DNA of 61,946 bases from the NCBI GenBank assembly GCA_000442015.1, contig KE560847.1, positions 1 through 61,946 of the forward strand, in the 5' to 3' direction. This stretch comes from Rozella allomycis CSF55 (lineage: Eukaryota > Rozellomycota). The position numbers and the translations under genes were made by a program. Shown here one piece after another: positions 13,049 to 25,700 of this stretch. How positions within the stretch are numbered: the stretch's first letter is position 1; every line of letters starts with the position of its first letter. The notes beneath the pieces are model-generated. The model was given only the letters and a program-made list of their open reading frames with translations. It was not told the origin of the DNA and searched no databases.

Positions 13049-13146
13049 ATTCTGTTTTATTTCAGATGGTTTATTATGCGCAACTAAAATTCAAGTCTTT
13101 ATAAACCATACCATCATTTTAATTTAAATAAAAATTAACTAACAAA

Positions 13147-14576
13147 ATGTTTAATTCATTCATTTATCTTTTTGAAAATTTCAAAGATCCAATACGTCTA
13201 ATGAGGTTTGATTATAGCGGGCATAGTACAAAGTCTTTAATGTATGTGAATTTCAATCAAGATTTTACATGTTTTAGTGTTGGCGATAATTATGGTTTTA
13301 AGATATTTAATACTGACCCGATGAAGCTAAAAATGGATCGAGGTAAGGTCAATTACAATTTTTTAAAGAAAAAAGGTACTTTAGGAAATAATAGCTTATT
13401 AGATTTAAAAGGACAAGGAATAGGAATAATTGAAATGCTGTTCAGAACAAATTACCTGGCACTAGTTGGTGGCGGTGATACGCCTTACCAATCAAACAAC
13501 AAGGTGTTGATTTGGGATGATTTAAAAACAAAATGTGTTATAGAATTGGAGTTCAAATCTGAAATTAAGAGCGTGAAAATGAGAAGGGACAGGTATTAAT
13601 GCAGATTATTCAAAGATTCAGGATTATTGTTATCTTACAAAGAAAAGTCTTCGTATACAGTCTCAGTGCAAATCCCCAGAAACTATATGTCTTTGACACT
13701 ATGGAGAATAAGAGAGGTAGCACATGATCATACTATTTTTCAAGGGCTGTGTGCGGTCTCGCCAACCAATGACTCTGCAATACTTGCATTCCCTAGTAGC
13801 TCGCCTGGAATAATACAACTTATTGATTTAAATAACCCTAAAGCTACACCATGCTTAATAAAAGCCCATGAAAGTCGATTGGCTGCACTGGCAATTTCTA
13901 GTGATGGAAAGAAAATTGCTACTGCTTCGGAAAAGGTATTAACTTATCTTTGTTATTCTAGGGTACTTTAATTAGAGTTTTCAACGTGAATACATGTACG
14001 TTAATGTATGAATTCAGACGGGGAACGGAGAGGGCAGACATCATATCGTAAACGAAAGTATATAAACCAATTAGACTAAATTTTGACTCGAACGGCGAAC
14101 GAATTGTTGTTTCTAGCGATAAAGAAACAATTCACATCTTTCATTTGAATCCAGAACTGAAAGATTTTCGACAAAGGTAAAAATCCTGTAACCAGTTTAC
14201 AGTCTCTCCGGATCAATCAGTTCCATTTTTTCATCCGATTCAAATAATTTTCCAATCATGTAACAAATTATTTATCATTTTATTAGACCTGGTAGTAGCG
14301 ACAAGCGGAAATCGTAACTATATTCCTTGTTTTAGATAGAATAAAGGAATATTTGCCCAAATACTTTAATTCAAAAACAAGTTTTGCCAAAATATATGTG
14401 AAAGAAGGCTTGCAACATTTATGTTGCTTTGGAAAGGAACCCGATTCTGTTATTGGTATTGGTGTTAAATTGTAGTTATAATAGCGTTATCATCCGATGG
14501 GGTCTGGCGTAAATTTTCGTATGATTTAGAAGCAGGAGGGGAAGGCAAGGAGGTTACTACCCTTCACTTTCTCTAA
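13147..14576 (+). CDS. ATG18: PROPPIN, Atg18/WIPI-type PI3P-binding beta-propeller
   Basis: Eight introns (13593-13621, 13717-13744, 13936-13961, 14048-14074, 14177-14202, 14260-14286, 14314-14339, 14462-14484) yield 405 aa. Family blocks include VNFNQDFTCFSVGDNYGFKI, FRTNYLALVGGG, KVLIWDD and ELEFKSEIKSVKMRRDR. The phosphoinositide-binding FRRG motif appears as YEFRRGTERAD. PROPPINs bind PI3P/PI(3,5)P2 and act in autophagosome formation and vacuole/endosome dynamics. The final exon ends with a TLHFL tail. Eight introns in 1.4 kb, 23-29 nt each, make it the most intron-dense gene per kilobase here. Confidence 0.92.
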
Positions 14577-14628
14577 AATAAATCTATTCTTAATTTTTTG
14601 TTTAACCGCCAATTTTGAAATTTTCAAA

Positions 14629-15917
14629 ATGGCATCAAACCCTTTTAAGATTGCCAAACCCAAAGCAGATGCAAGATTAAACGACAACCCTTTACGACCA
14701 TCTAACAAGATTAATATACCTACTACACAGGAAGCAAAGGTCGATATTCCTGGAAACATTTTTAAAAGAAAGAGAGATCTCAAGGAAGATATATTCAAGG
14801 TATTTAAGGATATTAATTGAAAAAAGACTAGCAGGAATAAATCGCTGCCTCTGAAAGGATCTATCCACCATGTCCAAAATTGGGAAAACGAGTATCCACA
14901 CGACGATTATTCCATTAAAGATTCTTGTACTTTTATGTTTCAAAAAGATATGTCTGAAGCAGAGAGAGATTTCAAATTTTGCTACTATGAATTTCCTGGA
15001 ACATCCCTACCCCCATCACAAGCCAAATTATTAGCAAAGTACACAAATAAGAACCTTACTTTTAAATCTGAAGATCCGGAAGTCCAATATTTTACACAAC
15101 TTCACGAGACTTGGTAAGGGTAGTTTGTAGAATGATAAAGGAAAAACTCATTTGAATCTGCGTATAGAAAATGGAAGGATAATGAATTGAAATTCTTCTA
15201 TCTATTTTATGGTGATCGCTATTCATTTCTTTTCGATGAACATAAAAATGTCAAGATTGGCGATTACGATCATTCTTTAATCGTCCAGCTTACCAATGAA
15301 GGTTTGAGCTAATCAAAATCTTGAAAAGGTATATTAGATAAACCAGAAGAACATGTCAATGATGAAAATCAAGCAATTGAAGAGGAAAAAGATCTCTTAA
15401 TGAATTCATTCCATTCGTAAAATGACATTTTTTGATTAAAAGGCGAACATTAAAATTTAAGCGTCACACAACGACGCCACTGACCGAGGCAAAGGCCAGA
15501 GGAACCAAACTCCCTTGCCTCATTATCTCCATGAAATCAAGAATTCATTTATTGTTCGATTACTTGGTCAATAGAAAAGATTATGTTTTAATTCCTAAAT
15601 TACCTGTGTTGATATCGAATGAACCTTTTCATTTCGCAACAGTGAAGCCTGTGAAAGTGACCAGGGTCGTTCATATTGAAAGAGTGCAAAATTCTCAAAA
15701 CCAAAACATGCAAAACTATTTCCCGCATAAGATTATATTAACTAATAATATTCTTTATCCCACATTGAAGATTATTTATGAAAAGCTTCAGGAGTGGAAA
15801 ATCCCATACCGGGCGATTCTTAATTCCAAAAGAATCAGCCTTAAATTGACTGAGAAGGCTATTAGTTCAATTGAATACAATGGCGAAAAATACAAGAAAC
15901 TATTAGAAAACAAATAA
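14629..15917 (+). CDS. DONSON: DONSON/Humpty-dumpty replication-fork protein
   Basis: Introns at 14800-14826, 15114-15140, 15302-15328 and 15417-15442 give 393 aa. The N-terminus NPFKIAKPKADARLNDNPLR is followed by FCYYEFPGTSLPPSQAK. A central block with FFYLFYGDRYSFLF lies where DONSON has its FYVCTYQFTVLF segment, then a TNEGI motif. After an acidic linker comes a C-terminal domain (LIISMKSRIHLLFDYLVNRKD, then PHKIILTNNILYPTLKIIYE). In animals DONSON helps load GINS/CMG at origins and protects forks. The assignment rests on block order, not overall identity. An inverted CCGCCAA element lies 13-23 bp upstream of the ATG. Confidence 0.72.
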
Positions 15918-16012
15918 AGAATAAAATAGAGAATACAGTATAAAATGAATAAAGAATGGTTTTATCTCGTAGGTTCATTTATTAAAATCATATTACGAGA
16001 GGATATTATAGT

Positions 16013-17431
16013 TTAAGCCAATTGTTTTTCCAAATCAGACACATAAATAGCCTTTTTAGTCGATTTTGGATTATTTCTATTTGTATGTAAATTTTTTGTA
16101 TTATTTGGACTTGACAAAAGTGTTTGAAGGAGACCGGCCCCGTTATTGACTTGAGGAGGATAAGGGGGTGAATTATAGAATTGCCCGGCATACATTGGAT
16201 GAAAATGTGGTGGCATTGGATAAAAATTGCCTTGAGTTGGCATTTGAGCGGCAGGATTTAAATTCCATGGCATTTGGTTGCCAGTCTTTACAGGGGTGTT
16301 CATGGCGCTTTCATTTCCTGGTGTGACAGGGATACCAGCATGATTAATGGTTGCAGTCTTTTCATTTAATGGAAAATTATTGAATTTGTTAAAATCTGGA
16401 ATTCCAGCTGGATGAAATTGTGGATTCACCGCATCATTTTTCTTTTCCAGATTAAAGTCGAGTGAAAAAGATTCATTTAGAGAATCTTGATGATTATTGA
16501 TAGAATCTTGATGGTTAGAAATGCTGCTTCTTCTTTCAATGACGCCAGAGCCAACGCTAGCTTTTCTTTCTCTTTTATTTTCCATGCCGAATGCAAATTT
16601 TGAAATGTGATCATCTGGAATACTTACAGTGGATGGTCTGCGATTCAAGTTTGTTGGTTTTATGCCATTCATTTTAAGAATAACTGAAGTTGGAACGTCA
16701 GATGAAAAAGATTGCAAGGAATTTGATATTTCAACTGGCTTTTCTGTCTCTTCCTCGTTTTTGAAAAATCTTGAAAATCTGGATTCTTTCTTTTCAGGAA
16801 TGGAAATGGGATTTTCAACTGTTGTATTAAAATTTAAAGAAAAGAATGCTTCGGTTGTTTCATTTATTTCATTGGGTGTAAAGAATGCCTCGGTTGCTTC
16901 ATTAATCTCATTGGAAGCAAAAAATGCTTCGGTTGTTTCATTTATTTCATTGGGGCTTTTATCGTTACTTGAATAGTCTTCCAATAGTACGCCATTAAAA
17001 TCATTATTTACAAATTCAGAGTTTTGATATTCACCCATTTCAAATTCATTTTGATCGTTATTTTCATGTTGCGATTCATTTATCAATTCATTTTTATTCT
17101 TTTCTCTCATATTTTTAAGAAACATTTCCATTTTAATAGAGTTGAAAGAGTCTAGCGAATCTTCAGTCTCGACGTGCAAAGAATCGAGCCAAGCAGGTTC
17201 TGGAGTTTTGGATGATGTGTTCAAGTTTATTTTTTGTTTTGCAGAGGACTGGGATAGAGAGCTTGAAGGTCTACAGTTGCGCAGTCTTTCTTTTTTGAGC
17301 GTGTTGTATTCTTGTTTGAAGGATTGTAATTCTTTGGGATTTGAAACCAGAGGACTGTCGCGAAGAGACAAGAGATATTCCAACGTGTACAATGGTTTGG
17401 TCATCTTCTGGGTGGCGTAGCGAACACACAT
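16013..17431 (-). CDS. eIF4E-binding protein, 4E-T/Caf20-like, Asn-rich
   Basis: This is one open frame of 472 aa from the ATG at 17431; the ATG at 17404 (463 aa) is equally possible. Just after the second Met lies YTLEYLL, a canonical YxxxxLPhi eIF4E-binding motif, followed by SLRDSPLVSNPKEL. This is the layout of metazoan 4E-T and fungal 4E-binding translation repressors. The rest is low complexity, rich in Asn, Ser and Glu. It has a 13-residue tandem repeat (x3) and a Pro/Asn/Gln-rich C-terminal third. It probably represses translation and may enter P-bodies. No folded domain is visible. Confidence 0.65.
   Translation of the reverse strand: MCVRYATQKMTKPLYTLEYLLSLRDSPLVSNPKELQSFKQEYNTLKKERLRNCRPSSSLSQSSAKQKINLNTSSKTPEPAWLDSLHVETEDSLDSFNSIKMEMFLKNMREKNKNELINESQHENNDQNEFEMGEYQNSEFVNNDFNGVLLEDYSSNDKSPNEINETTEAFFASNEINEATEAFFTPNEINETTEAFFSLNFNTTVENPISIPEKKESRFSRFFKNEEETEKPVEISNSLQSFSSDVPTSVILKMNGIKPTNLNRRPSTVSIPDDHISKFAFGMENKRERKASVGSGVIERRSSISNHQDSINNHQDSLNESFSLDFNLEKKNDAVNPQFHPAGIPDFNKFNNFPLNEKTATINHAGIPVTPGNESAMNTPVKTGNQMPWNLNPAAQMPTQGNFYPMPPHFHPMYAGQFYNSPPYPPQVNNGAGLLQTLLSSPNNTKNLHTNRNNPKSTKKAIYVSDLEKQLA
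16842..16958 (-). repeat. 39-bp tandem repeat x3 inside the 4E-T-like gene
   Basis: Three back-to-back 39-bp units (16842-16880, 16881-16919, 16920-16958) encode three copies of a 13-residue unit of the form NEIN-E-TTEAFF. The units differ at a few bases, so they are old enough to have diverged. The length keeps the reading frame. Confidence 0.85.
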
Positions 17432-17610
17432 AGCCAATATCAATTTCAAATGAGGAAATATTCAATTTATCGGTTAGCAATATAGAAATTAAAGTTTTAA
17501 AATGAAAAGTAATTGCTTGCGAACTTTGTAAGCCTTTTGTATGAAGAAAGCGAAATAAAAGTATTCAACTCTTTGAACTTTAAGAATTAAAAAAGTTAAA
17601 AAAGATTTAT

Positions 17611-20600
17611 TTAATGTCGTGATTTTCTTAGAGATCTTCTGGTGTTTATGGGCTTTGGAATAATTCTAGAAGAACGCCTTCTAGTGGAAATGTTTGATTC
17701 ACTGTCAGAGTCAACTGAAGCAGATTCAGATTCTGAGATGTTTGTGGTGGAAGAGGAATCAGAAGATGATTTGTTTGAATGAGAAGTAACTTCATCATCA
17801 GATTCCTTTGAAGGTTTGAGTGGAATTCTTTTTGAAATTGTTGGTCTTTGTGCAACAGGCTTTGTATAGCGGGGTTTAATTTGAATTGAAGCATCTTTTG
17901 TATTTTCATTTAAACTTGAAGAATCTTTTGTCTCATTTGAAGATTCATTTGAAGGTTCACTTGAACTTTCTTGTGTTACTTCTTCATCTCTCATTTCTTC
18001 AATTTCACTTTCCTCACTTTCAAAAGAATCTTCTTCTTCACTTTCATTATTGATTTTTCTCCTTTTAACTTTAGTTACTTTTCTTCTATTTCTTCTGTTA
18101 GTTCTTGATGCTCTTCGTGGCACTTTTTCAATATCAGATTCAATGTCAGATCCACTTTCACTTTCATTTTGACTTGCAGATTCACTAGAATAAGTTTCAG
18201 ATTCTTCTTTATCAACCAAAAATGGTTGAGTTAAATTATTCACATCAGAAGAAAAATCATCTCTCTTTTGAACAGTCAAATCAGATGAAAAATCAAAACT
18301 TTTTTGTGAAATTGGCTTTCTTTCTCTCAAACTCTTTCTTATCCTGGTTCCTGGGTCTTCATCTATTTCTGAATTTTCTGATAGATCTCTATTTCTTCTT
18401 CTTAAAGATCTTTTGTTGTTATTGAATAGATTATTTTCAGAGTCAGATTCAATATAAGAAATTCTTTTTCTTTCTCTTCTGGAATCTGTTTGAATAATGG
18501 CACCATCTTCTAAAATTTGTTCCAATTCCTAGATTGAAATAGATGAAATAGATTACGCTTTTTCTTAAATTATTTATAGATTTTTCTTTTAGATTAACAG
18601 AAGATAATTTTTCGAGAATAAAATTCTTGTATTGAACAGATTGAATTCCAATTTCACTTTCAGCTCCATTGTAAAGAATGGCATTTGAAGATAAAGTTTC
18701 AATGTCCCACTTTAAGGCTTCAAAAGATCGATAATAATTATTCTTTAATCTTTCTATAATTTTATTAATACAAATTGGATATCCCACAATCTTGCAATAA
18801 TCTTTATATCGATGGTAATTAACATTGTAAATAAATTCAAAAGAAAATTCTTGTTTTCTAGAAGATTCCATCGCTTTAATAAACTTTCTACAAGGAAATT
18901 CAACGCTCTCTTTAAATCTATCGCCAAATCCTCTTTCTCCTTTAACTCTTTGAAGTTCCCATGGACTCATTGATTCATCATCTCCACTATCATCTTGTCT
19001 CACTAGAAAACATGACCACGGACTGTTTCTATGCTTTGATATATCAATTGGCACATGTCCCACAATTGTTCCCAAATACTTTTCCTTTTGACTATAAATA
19101 CAATAAACTCTCTCGCCAACAGTCCAATTCTGCTCCATCCCCCATTCATACTTTGATTCCAATATTATAAAATCTGGAACATAATCGGAATCATAATACT
19201 CAACAACCAAATCCCTTTCATTTCTATTCAACGTTATCGTAACCCTACAATACGGTGGCATTCCTGGCATATATTCCAATTCTATCAATAAAATTAAATT
19301 TATTTTACTTTTAATAACTCCACTTTCAATACTTTGCAATTCTTCAAAATTCGGAACTGAAAGTGTGACGCCAGGGTATGAGTTTGCATGGGTTGATAAT
19401 CCAAAACTATTCAACGCCATTTCCTCTCCTCTATTCCTTTCATTATGCGATCTCACAAACTCTTCGTGTCCTTGTCTGAAATAAACAACAGAGTCATTAA
19501 TTTGCGGCTGATATGGCGTGTCAAGTCTTTTTGTTTCCAGAATCCAATCTGATGGCAAATATTTTAAATATTCTCGATTCTTTTCTCTTCTCTTCTGCTG
19601 CTCTTCTCTCTTCAATCGCTGTTCAATTCTCCTTTGCTCTTGTTCAGCTCGTCGTTGTTCTTCAAGCTCGTTTTGAAGTCGTTCTCTTTCCCTTTCTTCT
19701 TCCATTCTTCTTCTAGTTCTATCAGTAGAATTCCTACTAAAATCTTCATTAAAGATATCAACAATTCTTCTAGCAGGCCTTTCAACTTCTGGAACTGTAA
19801 AGTCTTCATCATTTTCATCATCAAATATTAAAATATTCCCACTAGTAATCATTTGGCTATCCATTTCAACAACAACATCCTCATCTTCATTATCTGTTGT
19901 ATATATAACCCTTCTATGGCGCGTCTTTTTCAAATAATCTTCACTCACCCCTTGAAAATTCAAATATGATTTATAATCTTGTTTAATTAAATATTCCTCC
20001 CTTTCTCTTGCAACATTTACTCTGTTTTCTATTTCTGAAATTTCCAATTTATTTATCGTCTGGTCATTGTAAGGAATTCTATTCAAATCAATCAATTCAC
20101 CATAAAATGAATTTGGCATAGTCTTTATTATTAATTTAAATTTTATTACTTGAGTTGTTTCATGAATAGGAAGTCCATTTGGATCATACACAACTCTATC
20201 AAAATCAACTATTCTAAATTGCTCATTCTTCAAGTTTTGGAAATACTTGGCATCAATTGAATGCTTTATTATTGTTGAAGATCCCAATGAATCCACAATG
20301 ATTAAACTCTCTCCGTCGGGCGAAAACATTCCATCCAACAAAATTCTTCCATTAAAATCAAATTCTTTTAAAATTTATTATAAATTTATACCTTTAATGC
20401 GTTCACCAGTAACAACGTCCCAAATGATCACCCGTCCATCTTCAAATCCTCCACTAAAAACAACATTGCAGTATTTGGGGTGGCTACTTAGAATAAAAAT
20501 TTCTTTTGAATGGGCTTTAATCGTTCTAATTTGTTTCCCTTTCCATGCATCCCAAATCCTTAAACATCCATCTGATGACGAAAGGATAACAAACCTATCA

Positions 20601-22532
20601 TCACACGACCACACACCCATATTCAATCTAGCTCTCTTTTTAGTTGATTCTTTCTTTTTAGGCGACTTTGTACATTCAGGTTGAACCACATTCAAAGTAT
20701 TCTCATTTCTTGGCCTCGTTAACCGCCTAGCTTCAATTTCTGAATTTTCGTAATTTGATAATTCATCTTCAGAAAGAATTGCTTCACTTTCTGTATCTGC
20801 ATGGATTGAATTAACATCTTCCATTGATGACTGGGATGGTTCGTATTCATTTTCTTCATTCATCGAAAGTGACCTAACAGACATGTCATCTTCATTGACA
20901 ATAAATTCTTTGTCATCTTCAGCGATACCCTTTTCATCATTTAAAGTTTCGTCGTTTTCAACTTGATTATTCCCCTCTTCATCCTTTTGATCAACTTGCA
21001 TTTCTTCATTCAATTCTTCTTTCTCTTCATTTTTGGATTCCTCCATGGGATTGTCTTCTACTATTTCAGCTTCCTTCATCTCAGTTTCTTTTATTCTATT
21101 ATCTTCTTGGTTGTCCACTTCTTCTTCTTCTTTATCTGCGTTCTCTTCTACTTGACTCCAAAATTCATTCTGTTGAGAGTCTTCCTCCATTGTTTCTTCA
21201 AGTACTTCAGGTTCCACTAATTATTTCAAACAACTTAATTTACAAAGCAAAGATTTCCATCTTTTCAAAAGTTGATCAAAATAATACACCCTTGCAGTCC
21301 CATCCAAAGATCTATAAGTGCCACCTAATCCGATTACCCGGCTAGTAGTTTATCTCCTCCATTACTGAAACCAATCACTTTAATGCTGCCCCTAAAATCA
21401 GGGAAAACATGTATTAATGGCGGTTTCATTGATAACTTGTCCTCCTCTTTTCTAAAAGGAGTCGATACAAACATTCTCACAACCCCATCAGTAGCACCAG
21501 TTGCGAATCGCGNTCGATACAAACATTCTCACAACTCCATCAGTAGCACCAGTTGCGAATCGCGTGCCTCCAGGAGAAACAGCTGATACCCTGGCTGAAT
21601 CTTTTGAAATGGACTTGTTGGAATATTCAATAGGCTAAAACATCTCCATATATCACTTACTTGCATAACTTCAAAAGTATATTTGTTGAATGAATAAACC
21701 CTCAAAATACCATCCCCACACGAAGCCATCAAATAGCAATTATAATCATCCTCAATCTTGCTAGGTAGAAAATGGACTGTATTGACCATTGAAGGTGCTT
21801 TAATAGCCAATAATATTGAATAATCTTTTAAATCCCAAATAAAAATTCTCTTGTCTTCTGCAACGGTCGCAAGCATTTTGTTATCATCACTTACGGACAT
21901 GTCAGAAACCTATCCCAAATATTCATTTTCCTTACATTAAATTCATGCCCTCTTAAAGAAACAATCAGCCCGCCATTCTCCAAAGACCAAACTTTCACAT
22001 TCCCATCATCAGCCCCGGTAAAGAACCTCTGACATCCCTTGTCAAAAGTCACATTGTATATTGGAGATAAATGTCCAACAACAGTGCTCATCTATTTAAT
22101 AATCATTAATTCCTTTTACAACTTCAAATCCCCTAAAATAATCATGACCATCATCAACTCCAATTTTTATCCATTTTCTATTCAGCACCAAATTACCTAA
22201 ATCTCACTCAAAATAATAAAATTACTTGTAGATGTTAAAAATCTAGTTGGACACAATCTGTTGCGAACATGGGTATTTGCCACCACAAATTCAGGATTTT
22301 CCAATCGGAGTCTCAAAAAATTTACATCCTGCCCATTCTGTGAAATTGCAAGCTCAAAAAGAGACTCTTCTGATGTCTTTTTACACAGTCGAAGTAGATA
22401 GTCTGGTGTTATATCAGGATGTCTTTTTCTAAACTCTTCGTAATCAACTTGAACCTCTAGTGCGGAATTTGTTGGATCTGATAATTCTTTTAGCAGCTGT
22501 TTGGCTGAAGCTTGGTACGGCGAATCATTCAA
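17611..22532 (-). CDS. BRWD/PHIP-type WD40-bromodomain protein
   Basis: Introns at 22197-22225, 22092-22119, 21910-21935, 21635-21660, 21312-21337, 21217-21243, 20365-20391 and 18529-18556. Removing a 52-nt assembly duplication (21463-21564 region) gives 4,653 nt, 1,550 aa. An N-terminal helical LisH-like part is followed by WD40 repeats (VVGHLSPIYNVTFD, FFTGADDGNVKVWS, GSLDGTARVYYF, GCLRIWDAWKGKQI). An acidic Glu/Asp-rich insert splits the propeller. Then come a BRWD central domain and a bromodomain (VGYPICINKIIERLKNNYYR ... NAILYNGAES). The tail is Ser/Arg/Glu-rich. BRWD/PHIP proteins read acetylated histones and serve as CRL4 substrate receptors. Confidence 0.85.
21463..21565. repeat. Near-identical ~51-bp direct repeat around an N (assembly join)
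   Basis: The same ~51-bp sequence (reading, on the plus strand, from TCGATACAAACATTCTC to GAATCGCG) lies on both sides of a single N near 21513, with one mismatch. In the raw sequence the BRWD reading frame is broken here. Deleting one copy plus the N (52 nt) restores the WD40 strand and makes the total CDS a multiple of three. It is therefore an unmerged contig overlap. Confidence 0.9.
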
Positions 22533-22799
22533 AAAATGCGCAATCAGGAGATATAATTCTCATGTTTACTTTGCTGGTAAATTTACCTTGAAGCAGGAAA
22601 CTACTCATGAAATTAACCACGCCACTGTACCCTTGTTCCTAGGTTGTGAAGACTTTGAGAAATAATAATTGTCTACATATAAAATGACAGGTTTATATAC
22701 ATTAAGATTTCTGAATAGAAATNCTTATAAAATACGTAAAAAAAGAAAAAAATAGACTGTACATATTATAAAACTATTAATCTAATAAAATTTTATTAA
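22533..22799. other. Intergenic stretch with an N
   Basis: This 267-bp AT-rich interval separates the BRWD start codon from the TMEM94 stop; both genes are on the minus strand. It holds a single N near 22723 with no repeated flank, so it is not the same kind of join as the other two. No gene, hairpin or RNA is recognised. Confidence 0.6.
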
Positions 22800-25700
22800 T
22801 TATACAGGTGAATGCATGCCGAGTTTGGTGTTGAATTCTAGTTTGGAGCGTTTCTGAAATCTTGTCCAAGAGTCTTTATCCCAACGTTTAACGAATTCAT
22901 TCCAAAGAAGATCAATAAACGGCCAGATAAATACAAGTATCCAAATGAAATAGTCTACATTTCTAAATATTGAAAAGGAAGACGAAGTGGAAATCGATAC
23001 AATAAAGAATACAATAGAAAATAACAGACTAAATTAAAGAATAAAAGAAGACTTACTGATGAACCAAAATCGCTTGGGAGGATATGAATAGATTGGCAAA
23101 GTTCTGTGGATAAAAGTTGAGGATTTCATGATTAAATTTAGACAAAAGAATAATAAGGCAACGTTTTGGCTAAAAATGATGTCATTCCAAGAAGAAAATG
23201 AGGGTGGCTTAAACAAGATAAACTCTCTTTTTGAGAAAAGGCAACTATGGATTAACATTGATGAAAATGATTACAGAGAATAAATTATGGCTGTAAGTAT
23301 ACTTGACGGAATGAATCTTAAACAAAAATACCAAATAAAACGAAAAAAGTCTTTCAAGTGATTCTTATTTTTGACGGGGATTGTTTTTAGAATGTTTGGG
23401 TCGTAAGGCAAGAAGATTAGCGATAAGGAAAGAAGAGGTAAAATAAACCATTGAATCCAAATAATTTGATATCCAGTGAAGCAAGGAGGAAGTGTTAATA
23501 AAAGACAAAGTAAATTGGAGATGGAAACAGACAGTTGAGATCCAATAAATAAAGCAAAAATTTGAATCCCATTTTGCATTAAACATCTCGCTTCTCTTAT
23601 CACTTCAGTCAAAACATAAGGACTTGATTCAAACGGCATAAACATTGCTGAAGGTAAAGAAATCAAAGCAGAACTTAAAACGTTGCTGTTAATTTCCTTC
23701 TTTTTTATATTCGCTGGTCTCATGAAAAGAGGTTCCATCGCTACACTAACATCAGACACAGCAAAGAGTGACGCGTTATCCATGTGTAATGCACTTCCTA
23801 CACAACAAACTACTTCCCCAAATTCCTGATAAAGTTTAATCATGTCTTTAGTATTTTCTAATTTACATTCAGCAAAAATAGAGACATGAAGTGGAATATC
23901 ATCAACAGTCTTTAAATGATTTCTTATATTTTCAACACCCCTGGGCATTCTAGCTTTAATGTATGAAGAATCCAAATAATCAGCCTGTGATGCGTATTCT
24001 TCATGTGGAGTACTCAACAAAATACAACAATTCCAATCAGTTTCAAGTCCCAACTTTTCTGCAAATGCTATTCTTCAATCACCAGATAATATTCTTACCT
24101 TTACTTTCTCTTTCTCCAACAGGCGAAAAATATGAAAATCGTATCCCTGCAACGCCCAAATCTTCAATAAATTCTGTAACATTTTCTTTTATTAAATTTC
24201 CTAAATTCACAATTCCAAGAAAAACTTGATCTGATATCATTTCCATTCGCTCCTCTCCATTCTCTTGCTCGAATGTCATTTCCAAATATAATGGCGAATC
24301 ATTAATAATCTTTTCTTTCAAGGGCCTAAAAGAAAGAGCTATGCACTGTTCATCATTGGACGCTGCATTCTGATAGTATTCTGATATCCTTTTCCTAGTT
24401 GATTCATCCAAAGGTATCAATTCTTTGCCATTCCAATAATCAGAACATAATTTCAATGTCAAATCCACATTCCCCTGGCTCAGCAATTGATATGACCCTG
24501 GTCATTTGTTATGTAAAAAATTACCTTTGCTACTATCAACAATTGCAAGGCATGACATCGATGGAATCTCGAAATCTTTATAAGAATGAAAACTATTTTT
24601 CAAACTTGACGAAAAGGGAGAAAATGCAAATATTTCCATAGTATCTTTATACTTTGTGATGGAATCATTGTTAAACCCAATGGCTCGTGATAATGAGCAA
24701 AGACACGCTATATTTTATTTGTAACCTAGTATTACATTGACGCGAGGTTGGGCATGATCCATAGTTTGTCAATGCGCTCAACTTTCGATGTAAATCTTTC
24801 CTTATTCTACGACCACATCGAGTATTTAAAAATAAATTTAATCCGATCGGCTTTAAATTCCTGTCACTTTTATATCTAAATGTTACGTTAGCCGCTCCTT
24901 CCAAAGGTTCTCTTGAAAAATGTAACCGTTTTGAGAATCCAAATGAACATCAATTGATTCAGTCGAAGATGTATTGTTTATAAACATTAAAGATTTGGCA
25001 GAAGGATAAGGATGAGTTAAAACTCCAATTTTATCCACAAAGCACATCACCGAAACTGATGCTAATGATTCAAGTAAATGGGTTGAATTAGTCAAAGATT
25101 GTTTATCTTTAAAAAACGTCAATTTTAAAACTTTTTTCAAAACTTGGTTGAAAGGTAAAACTACATCCTTCGTTGGTGGCCCAGCCTCAATGTCGAATTC
25201 ATCTTCTCCCAGATCATACAACTCGTATGGAGTCTTTTCTTTCTTTAAAACTTCAAATAAAATTGATATTCTGGCATTGCCATACGCCTTGAATACATAA
25301 AACGTAATCAAGAAACTAAATGGAAACAATGGAAAGCACACAAGCCAAGGGTAATAAAGCACCCAAACAACATCAAATTGTTTAAATACTAAAAACACTG
25401 AAACGCAAATTATCAAGGAAATAATAAACATAATGGGCAAAAGAAAATCGCTCAATCTTCGCTGAACTATTGTACGCTGGTACTCCAATAACGGCTCAGG
25501 TCTTTTACATTTTAAAGTTTCTGATAAAACAGACACAAATGGAGTCTCCATAAGCACAAATTTATACCTTCCAGACAATTGGCTCATTTTATCCCGACTT
25601 CCATAAAATGAACATAAGCTATCGGGCTTCAAATATTCTCCTTTTTCTAAAATAAATTCTCGGCTATTAAAAACAGAATCCTTTGTATCTGTCATTAGAC

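Noticed and set aside
22723-22723. N in the BRWD-TMEM94 intergenic region as an assembly duplication
   Set aside because: Unlike the other two N positions, the flanking bases are not repeated, and no gene is affected.
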